From Marinimicrobium alkaliphilum (GTDB lineage: Bacteria; Pseudomonadota; Gammaproteobacteria; Pseudomonadales; Cellvibrionaceae): 64,000 nt of DNA. Each line of letters starts with the position of its first letter. Positions within the stretch are counted from its first letter, which is position 1. Positions 38,600-47,598 of the stretch are shown piece after piece. Where the stretch lies: contig NZ_QGMQ01000004.1 in the NCBI RefSeq assembly GCF_003259155.1, positions 310,001 to 374,000 on the forward strand. Reading direction: 5' to 3'. The position numbers and the translations under genes were made by a program. The notes under the pieces were generated by a model, which saw only the letters and a program-made list of their open reading frames with translations, searched no databases and had not been told where the DNA came from.

Positions 38600-38985
38600 T
38601 CTTCCCCCCGGATTGCGATCTTTTGGGATTGCGGAATGTTTTTCCACATTTTCTGTGGATAACTTAGTGGATAGTTTTTGGGAAACTGCTCCAACCCCGC
38701 ATTATCCCTACCCCCTCTACAAATTGGCCAAAATTTGACCTCAGGGAAAATGTTTTTGTTTTTCAATAAGTTACATCTGTCAAGAAGCTTTTAAAGCGTT
38801 TTTGCCCAAGGCTTGCGCAGCCTCGATGCGGCGTGCTCCCAAGATGTGCATAAGAAGGTTAGCAACTCTTAACCACGCACGGGCCGTAATAACCAATGTT
38901 TCATAAATCAAGCATTTTCTTTAAACTTTAGTTACATATAAACGGGCACGTTAACCCACAAAAATGCCATATAAAGGTTACCGAT
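38600..38985. other. AT-rich gap upstream of gpsA
   Basis: 386 bases with no ORF I would accept. It is clearly richer in A and T than its surroundings. TGTGGATAA (38654-38662), the complement of a consensus DnaA box TTATCCACA, lies 55 bases before gpsA, with a looser match AGTGGATAG right after it. GGTTA...TAACC near 38857-38872 is a small dyad. The gpsA promoter must lie here. Confidence 0.45.
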
Positions 38986-39525
38986 TTAAGAACCCTGACC
39001 CTCACCGTGTGCATCCCGCGCAATCGCGGCGTAGCCGCCGTCAACATAAAGCAGCGGATCCACGCTCAGGCTGCTCATACGCACCGAGGTAATTTTGCCA
39101 ATGACGATATGGTGAGTACCGTAACTGCTCACTTGGTCAGACTCACAGAAAAACACGGCCTGCGCATCCGCCAGGTACGGGAGGTTCTGCTCATTATCTT
39201 GCCAATCGCCCTCGGCAAAGCGGTCTTCACCGGCAAAGCCCGCACACAGATTCGACACCCCTTGCTGGTCGTGGGCGAGAATGCTCACCACAAACGGACT
39301 CCCCAAGGTTGAGAGATGCCCCTCAAGCGCGACCTGCTTATTAACGCACACCAGTAGCGATGCAGGACTGTCAGACACCGAAGTCACCGAGGACACGGTC
39401 ATGGCAAAGGGGATACCCTGCTCGTCGCGGGTGGACAATACACAGACCCCCGACGCCAATCGGCGCATCCCCATCTTCATCGCCATCCCCAAATCCACTG
39501 CCTGACTGAGATCGTCTGCTTGCAT
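38986..39525 (-). CDS. Flavin reductase-like domain protein
   Basis: A 179-residue flavin-binding split-barrel protein. MRRLASGVCVLSTRDEQGIPFAMTVSS and the FVVSILAHDQQGVS region are the FMN/NAD(P)H-binding blocks of the flavin reductase family that supplies reduced flavin to partner monooxygenases. No partner oxygenase is adjacent, so the function is general. It starts directly after a normal spacing and ends in an AT-rich gap. Confidence 0.88.
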   Translation of the reverse strand: MQADDLSQAVDLGMAMKMGMRRLASGVCVLSTRDEQGIPFAMTVSSVTSVSDSPASLLVCVNKQVALEGHLSTLGSPFVVSILAHDQQGVSNLCAGFAGEDRFAEGDWQDNEQNLPYLADAQAVFFCESDQVSSYGTHHIVIGKITSVRMSSLSVDPLLYVDGGYAAIARDAHGEGQGS

Positions 39526-39655
39526 ACTGCCTCCGCGTTTACATTAAGCGCTCTATTCTGACGAGCCCGGGCACCGGACACAAGCCTTGGTGATTGGGGA
39601 CGCCTCGCTAAGCTGTTGAACCCCGGCATTTTTTACGAAAATACGCTTTTGGCCG

Positions 39656-39684
39656 TTGACGTCACAGGTGGGCATGGGTATTAT
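39656..39684 (+). promoter_or_regulatory. Sigma70 promoter of the tRNA cluster
   Basis: TTGACG, a 17-bp spacer and TATTAT, followed by the discriminator GCGCACC. The GC-rich discriminator is the kind that makes stable RNA promoters sensitive to ppGpp. It lies about 35 bases before tRNA-Pro. Confidence 0.85.
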
Positions 39685-39718
39685 GCGCACCTCGCAAAAC
39701 GCGGTAGTCGCGGCACAG

Positions 39719-39795
39719 CGGAGTGTAGCGCAGCCTGGTAGCGCGTCTGCTTTGGGAGCAGAATGTCGGGGGTTCGAATCCCTCCACTCCGACCA
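39719..39795 (+). tRNA. tRNA-Pro (TGG)
   Basis: Acceptor CGGAGTG/CACTCCG, anticodon stem CTGCT/AGCAG around TTTGGGA giving anticodon TGG, T loop GGTTCGAATCC, and encoded CCA. First of a three-tRNA group. Confidence 0.97.
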
Positions 39796-39830
39796 GCGTT
39801 TTCTGGCCGCAGGACGTCGAGCTCCAGCAA

Positions 39831-39907
39831 GCGCCCGTAGCTCAGCTGGATAGAGCATCCGCCTTCTAAGCGGATGGTCGCAGGTTCAAGTCCTGCCGGG
39901 CGCGCCA
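39831..39907 (+). tRNA. tRNA-Arg (TCT)
   Basis: Acceptor GCGCCCG/CGGGCGC, anticodon loop CTTCTAA giving TCT, T loop GGTTCAAGTCC and encoded CCA. 35 bases after tRNA-Pro. Confidence 0.97.
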
Positions 39908-39973
39908 TATTGGCGCACAGCTGGTCAGGCTCACCGGAGCTTTTGCGAAGCATACGCCCTTGCGTATCATTAT

Positions 39974-40050
39974 GGTGGCTGTAGCTCAGTTGGTAGAGTC
40001 CTGGATTGTGATTCCAGTTGTCGCGGGTTCGAGCCCCGTCAGCCACCCCA
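39974..40050 (+). tRNA. tRNA-His (GTG)
   Basis: Acceptor GTGGCTG/CAGCCAC with the extra G-1 opposite C73 that marks histidine tRNA, anticodon loop TTGTGAT giving GTG, and encoded CCA. The folD start lies 65 bases downstream without a clear terminator between. Confidence 0.97.
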
Positions 40051-40115
40051 CTTCTTTCCCCTGATACGCAGACATTACAGCCCATTACCCAGTGCCCACT
40101 AAGGTAACCCTGCCC

Positions 40116-40979
40116 ATGTCAGAGTCAACTGCCCTGCTACTCGATGGCAAAGCCCTTGCCAAAAAAACCGAACAGGAACTGTCTGAACGCGTAGCCGCGA
40201 TCAAGGCCTCCAGCGGCGGACAAGCGCCGATCCTGGCGACTATTCTGGTCGGTGAAGATCCGGCATCGGCGACTTACGTCAAAATGAAAGGCAATGCCTG
40301 TGAGCGTATCGGCATGGAATCCATTCGGGTACACCTCCCGAACGAAACCACGACCGAAGAATTACTGACCAAAATCGACGAACTCAATCTGGACCCGAAC
40401 GTGCACGGCATTCTGCTGCAGCACCCGGTACCCGAGCAGATCGATGAACGCCTGTGCTTCGACGCCATCAGCCTCGAAAAAGACGTAGACGGCGTCACCT
40501 GCCTGGGCTTTGGCCGCATGAGCATGGGCGAACCCGCCTACGGCTGCGCCACACCGAAAGGCATCATGCGCCTGCTCGAAGCCTACGACATTGAGCTGGG
40601 CGGAAAACACGCCGTGGTTGTGGGCCGCAGCCCCATTTTGGGCAAGCCCATGGCCATGATGCTGCTCAACGCCAACGCTACGGTGACCATCTGTCACTCC
40701 CGCACCCGCAACCTGGCCGATCACATCCGCCAGGCCGACATCATTGTCGGCGCCGTGGGTAAACCGGAATTCATCAAAGCCGACTGGATCAAAGACGGTG
40801 CAGTGGTGGTTGATGCCGGCTACCACCCTGGCGGTGTCGGCGATATTGAACTGGCGCCACTCACCGATCGCGTCGCGGCCTATACCCCAGTCCCCGGTGG
40901 CGTCGGCCCCATGACCATCAACACCCTGATTTACCAGACCGTAGATTCCGGCGAGCGCAGTATTCAGGCCGAAGGCTGA
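40116..40979 (+). CDS. folD: Methylenetetrahydrofolate dehydrogenase/cyclohydrolase
   Basis: A 287-residue bifunctional enzyme interconverting methylene-, methenyl- and formyl-tetrahydrofolate. [14 protein letters not shown] carries the catalytic Lys, [14 protein letters not shown] the NADP-binding turn, and [11 protein letters not shown] the C-terminal block. ATG 40116 follows AAGGTA; the upstream GTG at 40092 adds a non-conserved leader. Its stop overlaps the rsuA start by one base (TGATG). Confidence 0.95.
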   Translation: MSESTALLLDGKALAKKTEQELSERVAAIKASSGGQAPILATILVGEDPASATYVKMKGNACERIGMESIRVHLPNETTTEELLTKIDELNLDPNVHGILLQHPVPEQIDERLCFDAISLEKDVDGVTCLGFGRMSMGEPAYGCATPKGIMRLLEAYDIELGGKHAVVVGRSPILGKPMAMMLLNANATVTICHSRTRNLADHIRQADIIVGAVGKPEFIKADWIKDGAVVVDAGYHPGGVGDIELAPLTDRVAAYTPVPGGVGPMTINTLIYQTVDSGERSIQAEG

Positions 40980-41671
40980 TGCGTCTCGACAAGTTCATTG
41001 CTCACACCAGCGGGTTATCCCGCACCCTGACCCAGCGCGCCCTCTGGCGCGGTGAGGTCACAGTCAACGGCGAGGTGGTCAAAAAGGCCGCCCGCGCGAT
41101 TCAGCTCAGCGACACTATTTGCCTCGATGGCCAGGTCATGCAGTGGCCGGTGGATCGCTACCTGATGCTGCACAAGCCTGCCGGCTATCTGTGCGCCCGC
41201 ACCGATGGCCAACACCCGACGGTACTCGACCTGATTGATCTGCCGCGCGCCAGCGCGCTGCAGATTGTCGGGCGTCTGGACCTGGATACCACCGGACTAC
41301 TGTTACTCACCGACGACGGCCAATGGAATCACCGACTCACCAGCCCCCGTCACGCCTGTCCGAAAACCTACCGGGTATCAACCCGCGATGCCATTGCTAC
41401 AGACACAGCAACGCGCTTCGCCGAAGGTATCGAACTGCGCGGAGAACGACACCCGACCCGCCCCGCCCAACTCGAACAATTGAGCGAACGCGAGTGTCTG
41501 CTGACCATTGATGAGGGCAAGTACCATCAGGTCAAGCGGATGTTTGCCGCGCTTGGCAATCACGTCATCGCCCTGCATCGCGAGCGCATCGGCGCCCTGG
41601 CACTTGACCCGGATTTGACACCGGGCAGCTTTCGCGCCCTGACGCAGGATGAGATCGAGCGCCTGGGATGA
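40979..41671 (+). CDS. rsuA: 16S rRNA pseudouridine(516) synthase
   Basis: A 230-residue RsuA-type enzyme. An S4-like RNA-binding N-terminus ([20 protein letters not shown]) is followed by the catalytic motif GRLDLDTTGLLLLTDDG with the active Asp, and by GKYHQVKRMFAALGNHV. The compact length and S4 start fit RsuA over RluB/E/F. It is coupled to folD and overlaps rsmC by four bases. Confidence 0.92.
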   Translation: MRLDKFIAHTSGLSRTLTQRALWRGEVTVNGEVVKKAARAIQLSDTICLDGQVMQWPVDRYLMLHKPAGYLCARTDGQHPTVLDLIDLPRASALQIVGRLDLDTTGLLLLTDDGQWNHRLTSPRHACPKTYRVSTRDAIATDTATRFAEGIELRGERHPTRPAQLEQLSERECLLTIDEGKYHQVKRMFAALGNHVIALHRERIGALALDPDLTPGSFRALTQDEIERLG

Positions 41672-42729
41672 GCGACGCCCCACTGCACTGGCTCGACCAG
41701 CAGATTCGACGCACTCAAGGCCGCACCCTTCTGTGCGCCGACGACGCTACCGCCGCCCTGCTGGCCAACGCCCCCAACTGGCCTCACAAACCACGTCTGA
41801 TCAGCAACCGCTGGGATATCGCCGAACTTGCCCGGGCACACGAGCTGGATACCGATTTCAATGACTTTGATCTCGATGCCATCGAAGATCACAGTCTCGA
41901 TGCGATGTTTTACCGGGTCTCCAAAGAAAAGCCTGTGGTCCACCATCTGATCAATCAGGCGGCCCGGGTCCTGAAGCCTGGCGGCCGCCTGTTGTTGTGC
42001 GGCTTAAAAAATGAAGGTACCAAGACCTACATCGACAAAGCCGGGCAGCGTCTGGGTAACCCGGGCCGCGCGGAGAAGATCGGCGAGGTCTACGCCGCTG
42101 TGCTGGTGGCGAGTCCGAACGCCAATGCGAACCAGGCACTGGACACCGACGATTACCCTCGCCTGCGCCCGATTGCCGAGCACGGCAACCTGACCTTCTG
42201 GAGCAAGCCGGGACTGTTTGGCTGGAAGAAGATCGACCAGGGCAGCGCCCTGCTGATTGAACAGTTGAACAGCCTGCGTCCGAGCCTGCCGGAACCCCTG
42301 AGCCTGCTCGACCTGGGTTGTGGCTACGGTTACCTGAGCCTGATGAGCGCGCACCTGCCAGCGCACCGGCGGGTACTTACAGACAACAATGCGGCGGCGC
42401 TACTGGCGGCCCGGCACAATATGCACTCTGCCGGCATTGAGGCTGACGTGATCCCGGCCAATGCCGGGGATGCCCTGAACGAACGCTTTGACCTCATCCT
42501 GTGCAATCCGCCTTTCCACCAAGGCTTCGCCGTTGAAGGCGAATTGACCGAACGCTTTCTCACCGCCGCTGCGCGACTCCTGGCGCCCGGCGGCACCTCG
42601 CTCTGGGTGGTCAACGCCTTCATTCCTCTGGAGCGCAAGGCCGAACGCCATTTCAGTCAGGTGCGCGAACTGGCCCGCACGCCGAGCTTTAAGGTACTCG
42701 CCCTCAGCCAGATTCAGTTGGCCGGGTAG
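41668..42729 (+). CDS. rsmC: 16S rRNA guanine-N2 methyltransferase (RsmC-like)
   Basis: A 353-residue protein with two methyltransferase-like halves, the N-terminal one degenerate and the C-terminal one catalytic, as in RsmC/RlmG. Motif I is LLDLGCGYGYLSL and the catalytic NPPF is in LCNPPFHQGF. RsmC methylates G1207 of 16S rRNA; RlmG of 23S rRNA is similar, so the exact base is inferred. Four-base overlap with rsuA suggests an rRNA-modification pair. Confidence 0.85.
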   Translation: MSDAPLHWLDQQIRRTQGRTLLCADDATAALLANAPNWPHKPRLISNRWDIAELARAHELDTDFNDFDLDAIEDHSLDAMFYRVSKEKPVVHHLINQAARVLKPGGRLLLCGLKNEGTKTYIDKAGQRLGNPGRAEKIGEVYAAVLVASPNANANQALDTDDYPRLRPIAEHGNLTFWSKPGLFGWKKIDQGSALLIEQLNSLRPSLPEPLSLLDLGCGYGYLSLMSAHLPAHRRVLTDNNAAALLAARHNMHSAGIEADVIPANAGDALNERFDLILCNPPFHQGFAVEGELTERFLTAAARLLAPGGTSLWVVNAFIPLERKAERHFSQVRELARTPSFKVLALSQIQLAG

Positions 42730-42732
42730 CCA

Positions 42733-43476
42733 CTAGAAAATGTCGCGCAACCCATAACGCAAACGGCAACGACTGCGCCCTTGATCCAGCGCCGGCCAAC
42801 CCCGCAAACGACGCAGGAAGTCTTCGACATCGACGGGGGCGCGAAAGAACGCACCCACCTGATTCTCATAGCCCGGCACCGTCAACGCCCAGCCAGCGGT
42901 GAACTCTGCGCGCAACCCATGCAACGGCGCTGCAGCGCGCAAGGTTCGCGGCCGGTCGCAGTTGATCACCAGGGTGCCTTCGGGCTTCAATAGCCTTATC
43001 AGGCGCCCGCACCAGTGTTCATCCGGCGCAACCACCCGCTCAGCCTCACCGTCCACATGCCCGAAGAGATCGTCGATAATCAGATCAAAAAGCGGGCCTT
43101 GATAGTAGTCGACCCAGGTCAGGGCATCAGCCTGGTGCAAAGCAATGTTCGGGCCTTTGAGTCCGAAAAAACGCCGGGCCACAGACAGGTGTACGGGGTT
43201 GAGCTCAATGCCGACCATCAGGGTGGGACGCACAAAGTGCTGCAGCTGACGGAGGACTGCGCCGCCGCCGACGCCGAGCACCAGAACCCGGCGACAATGT
43301 TCGGGCGGCCGCGCCAAGGCCGGCAACATCAGGGTATCCCAGATGCCGCCGGTCACCGGTTGCCTGGAGTTGTACTGGCTGTGGAATACACCGTTGGTGT
43401 AGAGACGCAGATTCTGACCGGCACGACGCACCTCGTAGCGATCGCCGCCCTCCTGGGCCATCCACACCAAGGCCAT
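42733..43476 (-). CDS. Spermidine-synthase-like methyltransferase fold protein
   Basis: A 247-residue protein with a Rossmann core: VLVLGVGGGAVLRQL (motif I), VGIELNPVHLSVARRFF and LIIDDLFGH. It resembles spermidine synthases but lacks the usual N-terminal domain and clear aminopropyl-transfer signatures, so it may be a methyltransferase or a non-catalytic relative. Its ATG overlaps the DnaJ-related stop by one base (TGATG); the two genes are usually linked in related genomes. Converges on rsmC. Confidence 0.75.
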   Translation of the reverse strand: MALVWMAQEGGDRYEVRRAGQNLRLYTNGVFHSQYNSRQPVTGGIWDTLMLPALARPPEHCRRVLVLGVGGGAVLRQLQHFVRPTLMVGIELNPVHLSVARRFFGLKGPNIALHQADALTWVDYYQGPLFDLIIDDLFGHVDGEAERVVAPDEHWCGRLIRLLKPEGTLVINCDRPRTLRAAAPLHGLRAEFTAGWALTVPGYENQVGAFFRAPVDVEDFLRRLRGWPALDQGRSRCRLRYGLRDIF

Positions 43477-44087
43477 CAGAGCTGGCCGTAGTACCGATTG
43501 AGCGCCGCCATTGCGGCATTCAGGCGCTGCAATTTCTCTTTGCTGCCTCCGCGATCCGGGTGGTGCACCATGGCCAGCTTGCGGTAGCGTTGCTTGATGT
43601 CACGCAAGGTCACCGGCTCGACCAGTTCAAGCTCGGCCAATGCTTCCTCGCGCTCGGACAAACTGATGGTACCGGACCGAAAACGCCGCCAGAAATCCTC
43701 CAGCAGCGACGCCACCGTCTGCTCAGTGGCTTCGTCATAGTGGGTCCAGTCCAGATAGAAAAGTCGCAGTGGGTCGCTGACACGCACGCCATCGTCAGGA
43801 ACACCCGCCTTGGCCAGGCGCACTGGGCCAGCGGAAATCGACAATGTGGAGATTTGCAGCCAGACGCCCTGCTCAATCAACTCGTCTTGCAGCTGGTAGA
43901 GGGCATTAAAGAGGCGGAAATGCAGACGAAAGAGTGCCAGGCCCGTGTCTGGCCGGTCCTTCGGAAGCGCTCCCTGGGCCCGCAACTCACTGATCAGTTC
44001 GTATTCCGTCACCCCGGGCAGGTAGCGGTCGAAATAACTTCGCAGCGGCGGTAGCAGCGCATTATAACGCTGGCGTGGTTGAGACAT
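43476..44087 (-). CDS. DnaJ-related protein with C-terminal J domain
   Basis: A 203-residue protein: the DNAJ-related N-terminal domain (about 1-130, YNALLPPLRSYFDRYLPG...) followed by a short J domain with the HPD tripeptide in MVHHPDRGG. The HPD motif stimulates Hsp70 ATPase activity, so this is a DnaK co-chaperone with an unknown client. The gene starts two bases from the next intergenic region and is co-read with the spermidine-synthase-like gene. Confidence 0.88.
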   Translation of the reverse strand: MSQPRQRYNALLPPLRSYFDRYLPGVTEYELISELRAQGALPKDRPDTGLALFRLHFRLFNALYQLQDELIEQGVWLQISTLSISAGPVRLAKAGVPDDGVRVSDPLRLFYLDWTHYDEATEQTVASLLEDFWRRFRSGTISLSEREEALAELELVEPVTLRDIKQRYRKLAMVHHPDRGGSKEKLQRLNAAMAALNRYYGQL

Positions 44088-44146
44088 GGCGCCTATTATA
44101 GCAGCAACTTTTAACGCAATGTGGCTGGGAGCTAATCATTGGGCAT

Positions 44147-44177
44147 AAAAAAAGCCACCCGGGGTGGGGTGGCTTTT
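44147..44177 (-). terminator. tRNA-Asn terminator
   Basis: Read on the minus strand, AAAGCCACCC pairs with GGGTGGCTTT around a 6-base loop, followed by a T-run. It begins six bases after the tRNA 3' end. Confidence 0.9.
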
Positions 44178-44182
44178 ATGTT

Positions 44183-44258
44183 TGGCTCCGCCTGCTGGGC
44201 TCGAACCAGCGACCCAATGATTAACAGTCATTTGCTCTACCAACTGAGCTAAGGCGGA
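44183..44258 (-). tRNA. tRNA-Asn (GTT)
   Basis: Acceptor TCCGCCT/AGGCGGA, anticodon loop CTGTTAA giving GTT, T loop GGTTCGAGCCC, and encoded CCA. It stands alone between a promoter and a terminator. Confidence 0.97.
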
Positions 44259-44292
44259 GTAGCTAACCTCGTCCGTTGAAGTTGGTGCGCAT

Positions 44293-44319
44293 ATTATAGG
44301 CCACTTTAGTCTCGGTCAA
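44293..44319 (-). promoter_or_regulatory. tRNA-Asn promoter
   Basis: On the minus strand TTGACC, a short 15-bp spacer and TATAAT, followed by ATGCGCACC. The same GCGCACC discriminator follows the promoter of the Pro-Arg-His tRNA group. Confidence 0.75.
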
Positions 44320-44404
44320 CCCTTTTTCTCAAAAAAAGCGGGTTCTTGCTTACAGCTGTTCAAACGGGCAGCAATTTGCGGGATTCTTGTGCAAAATCCG
44401 GCAC

Positions 44405-45886
44405 TTAGGGTGTGTCACCAGCGCTCTGCCAGAGCTCCTTGGCGAGTTTCAAAGCGCGCGTATCCGACCAGATAACGCCGTGGCCCCGCCCCTCAAACAG
44501 TTCCAGGCGACTGCCCGGCCAAGCCAGATGAAGCTGCTCGGCCCACGCCTGCGGGGTGATCGGATCCCGCTCGCCGGCCAGAATCAATCCGGGTACGGTC
44601 GGCACGGGCACGGTCAACGCATGCTCGCGAGAGGGGCCAGACCAGGGGCAACCCCAGTACTCAGCCAGCGGGGCCAAGTAGGGCAACAAATCCGGGTAGT
44701 CGGCAGCGGCGCTCAGATAGCGGCCCCGATCGATACCGGGGTTATCCTGGCAATCGACAGCGTAGTAGACCAGGCTGAACCAGTCCTCGGAAAACGCCAG
44801 ATTCACCAGTGCTGTCATCAGCTCGCGCACAGGCTCGCGCTCGCCCGCGTGTACCGCAGCGACGGCGGCAGGCACTCGGGGCCAGGCACTGTCTTCATAG
44901 AGCGCATTGAATACCCCAGCCAGAAAACGGTCGTCATTGACCGCGACCGACTGGCTGCCAGTGCGGCCCCAACGCTCGACACGTATCTGCCAGGGCGTGT
45001 GCCGCAGGCTCCCGAGAGCCTGAAAAAAATCGTTCCGATAATCGCCTTCACCGCGATAACAGTCTGTCTCGTCGCACCAGGAGAAGTGCTGCTCCAGAGC
45101 ATTGGCGAGGGTTTCCGGCCACTGCTCCGCGCCACCCCGGCCATCGGGAAAGGGCGAGTCGAGCACCAGCGACAAGACCCGATCATTCTCGGCAGCCGCC
45201 ACCATGGCCACGCGCGTGCCGTAGGACACACCCAGTAAATGAAAACCCTGATAGCTCTCCAGCAACGTCATCAAGGCCGCCAGGTCCTGGGCGCTTTGGG
45301 GCGTTCCGTAGTCCGCCGGATCAAAGTCCCCACGTTCTCCCAGCCGCTGGAAGCAGTCATCGAGCACCAGCGCACCTTCGGCCAACTCTGTCTCAAGACT
45401 GACCGGCCGCGCCAGAATCTCCTGACTGAAACGCTCATAGGCGTCACACCATAGTGCCGGCTCGCCCTCCCCTACACCCCGAGGGTCAATCAGTATCAGA
45501 TCGCGTCCCGCTTCCACATACGTCAACCAGTCAAACCACTCATCAATGCCATCGCGATGCAAGCCGGCAGCAGCCCCTGGCCCACCCTGCAAATAGATCA
45601 GAGCATCGTCACTGGCTCGCCCAGCCCGCGCGCGCAGGATCACCACAGGCAGGCGGAATGTACGCTCGTGTCCGGGCGCGACCAGGTCGGCGCACACCAC
45701 CGAATCAGGAGAAATCGCTGAAGAGAGAGAGAAGTGGCAGGGACGCAGATCCAATGCATAATCAACTGATGTCGACTCGATTGCATCTGCCCGACCAGGG
45801 TCTGGCTTAAGAAGAGACCAGGTTCCACCCAATGCCAGGGCGCCAGCAATAAACAATACGACGACTAAAGCGGATCGGCGCTTCAC
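44405..45886 (-). CDS. Exported alpha/beta hydrolase, tripeptidyl-aminopeptidase-like
   Basis: A 493-residue envelope protein. A signal anchor (MKRRSALVVVLFIAGALALGG) is followed by an alpha/beta hydrolase core: YLQGGPGAAAG oxyanion segment, nucleophile in GVSYGTR, acid in AGERDPITP, and His in GRGHGVIWS. The C-terminal part resembles the TAP-like peptidase domain, which removes N-terminal peptides. Substrate inferred only. Its start overlaps the EAL gene stop by four bases. Confidence 0.87.
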   Translation of the reverse strand: MKRRSALVVVLFIAGALALGGTWSLLKPDPGRADAIESTSVDYALDLRPCHFSLSSAISPDSVVCADLVAPGHERTFRLPVVILRARAGRASDDALIYLQGGPGAAAGLHRDGIDEWFDWLTYVEAGRDLILIDPRGVGEGEPALWCDAYERFSQEILARPVSLETELAEGALVLDDCFQRLGERGDFDPADYGTPQSAQDLAALMTLLESYQGFHLLGVSYGTRVAMVAAAENDRVLSLVLDSPFPDGRGGAEQWPETLANALEQHFSWCDETDCYRGEGDYRNDFFQALGSLRHTPWQIRVERWGRTGSQSVAVNDDRFLAGVFNALYEDSAWPRVPAAVAAVHAGEREPVRELMTALVNLAFSEDWFSLVYYAVDCQDNPGIDRGRYLSAAADYPDLLPYLAPLAEYWGCPWSGPSREHALTVPVPTVPGLILAGERDPITPQAWAEQLHLAWPGSRLELFEGRGHGVIWSDTRALKLAKELWQSAGDTP

Positions 45887-47412
45887 GACGCCTGTAAAAC
45901 CTGTTCCAGGCGATTCCGATAATCCGCCAACGTCATGGGTCGTGCGAGGAAAAAGCCCTGGAGGTAATCCACACCGAGTGCACTCAAGGTACTCGCTTGA
46001 CGCGCCGTTTCTACGCCTTCTGCCACCACGTTCAGCTGCAATGCCTTGGCCATGGCGACGCTGGCCTGAACCAACCCGTAATCCTGGCGCGACTCTTCCA
46101 TGCCCTGGACGAACATGCGGTCTATTTTGAGGTAGGTAAAAGGGTGTTGACGCAGATAGCTGAGCGAGGAGTAACCCTGCCCAAAATCATCAAGGGCAAT
46201 GGTGATGCCCTTGGCCACCAGTGAGTTCAAGGTGTCTGTGGCCTCGGCAATATTGCTTAGAAACACCCCTTCGGTGATTTCCAGAATCAGCTGCTCCGGG
46301 GCCAACCCGCTTGCCTCCAACACCTGCCGCACATCTTCCAGCAAGTGCCCATTGGCAAACTGCTTGGGCGATACATTCACCGAGACTTTCAGGGGATAAC
46401 CCAGCGCCTGACTCAATGCGACCGTATCGGTACAGGCCCGTGCCAAAACCCATGAGCCCAACGTCCGAATATGGCCGGTATGTTCAGCGATGGGGATAAA
46501 ATCTGCGGGCGAGATGAACTCGCCGTCCTCTTGCCAGCGCGCTAGCGCCTCGGCGCCGACAATGCGCTGCTCGCCATCGTAGAGAGGTTGATAGTAGACC
46601 TCAAGGCGCTCCTCACTGAGCGCGCGTCGCAGCTTGGCCTCAAGGTCAAAGCGGTAGCGCATACCCTCGCTCATATCTGGACGATAGAACTTGTAGCACT
46701 GTTTGAAACGCTTGCTCTCATGCAAGGCCAGGCTGGCACTGCGAATCAATACGTCGGGAATTTTTCCGTCCTCAGGGAAGCGCGCAATACCTATGCTGGC
46801 GGGTACCTGGAGCTGCATGTCTTCAATCACCAGAGGCTGGGAAAACGCCTCCAGCAGCATCTGCGCCACAGACGTCGCCGCGGGCTCGCTGTCACAGCCA
46901 GGCAACAACACCATGAACTCATCACTGCCCTGGCGAATCAGGCTGTGCTCGACAGCCAAGGCCGCCGCGATGCGCTGCCCCACTTTGACAATCACTTGAT
47001 CACCGACCGCATTACCCAGTGTGTCGTTGATCTGTTTGAAACTGTCTAGGTCTAAGTACAGCAAGTAGAAGGGCCGCCCACTCTGGGCATGTTCGAGGGT
47101 CAGACGACTGAGTTCCCGCTGCCCCAGGCGCCGGTTCGCCAGCCCGGTCAGGTCGTCGGTATAGGCTTTGCGACGCAGCTCCTCAAGGTGCTGGCGCTTG
47201 GTTGCCAGCTCCCGCCTGATCACACTCTGCAGACGCCGTGCCATCAAATAGACAATCATCGCCGTGACGCTCACAAAGGCCCAGCCCTTGAAGGTCTGTG
47301 CTTTATGCAGGATCGCGGGGTCATCCCAGAGCCAGTGTACAACACTGTCTGAGGTCAGAATCCAGACCAATGACAACGAAAGATAGATAAGCGCGAGGCG
47401 GAGTGGCGTCAT
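45883..47412 (-). CDS. Membrane GGDEF-EAL protein, likely c-di-GMP phosphodiesterase
   Basis: A 509-residue protein with two helices near the N-terminus (about 3-22 and 43-60), a GGDEF-type domain and an EAL domain. The signature reads RQGSDEF (161-166) in place of GGDEF, so cyclase activity is doubtful. The EAL half is complete: AEALARW with EAL at 288-290, NVSPKQF, LEITEGVF, DDFGQGYSSLSYL, KIDRMFV and VVAEGVET, all needed for c-di-GMP hydrolysis. ATG 47412 (MTPLRLALIYL) was preferred over ATG 47508, which adds a basic non-conserved leader. It precedes the hydrolase gene with a four-base overlap. Confidence 0.88.
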   Translation of the reverse strand: MTPLRLALIYLSLSLVWILTSDSVVHWLWDDPAILHKAQTFKGWAFVSVTAMIVYLMARRLQSVIRRELATKRQHLEELRRKAYTDDLTGLANRRLGQRELSRLTLEHAQSGRPFYLLYLDLDSFKQINDTLGNAVGDQVIVKVGQRIAAALAVEHSLIRQGSDEFMVLLPGCDSEPAATSVAQMLLEAFSQPLVIEDMQLQVPASIGIARFPEDGKIPDVLIRSASLALHESKRFKQCYKFYRPDMSEGMRYRFDLEAKLRRALSEERLEVYYQPLYDGEQRIVGAEALARWQEDGEFISPADFIPIAEHTGHIRTLGSWVLARACTDTVALSQALGYPLKVSVNVSPKQFANGHLLEDVRQVLEASGLAPEQLILEITEGVFLSNIAEATDTLNSLVAKGITIALDDFGQGYSSLSYLRQHPFTYLKIDRMFVQGMEESRQDYGLVQASVAMAKALQLNVVAEGVETARQASTLSALGVDYLQGFFLARPMTLADYRNRLEQVLQAS

Positions 47413-47598
47413 GAATACCTTATAATGGGTAGTTGTGCGTATCCTGAACCAAGGATAGCAAGCTCTCGACGCCCGCGCCAGCGCGCAGCGAAGCCGCTTT
47501 TGATACACTGGCGGGATGACTCCGTGGCGAACTTTGCGCCCAATGCGGACTCTATAACGACGCTCTGAGCTCGATTATTGGCGATTTTGAGGTTTTTA

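Noticed and set aside
39719-40050. Integration site at the tRNA cluster
   Set aside because: I saw no duplicated tRNA 3' ends or integrase gene nearby; folD follows directly.
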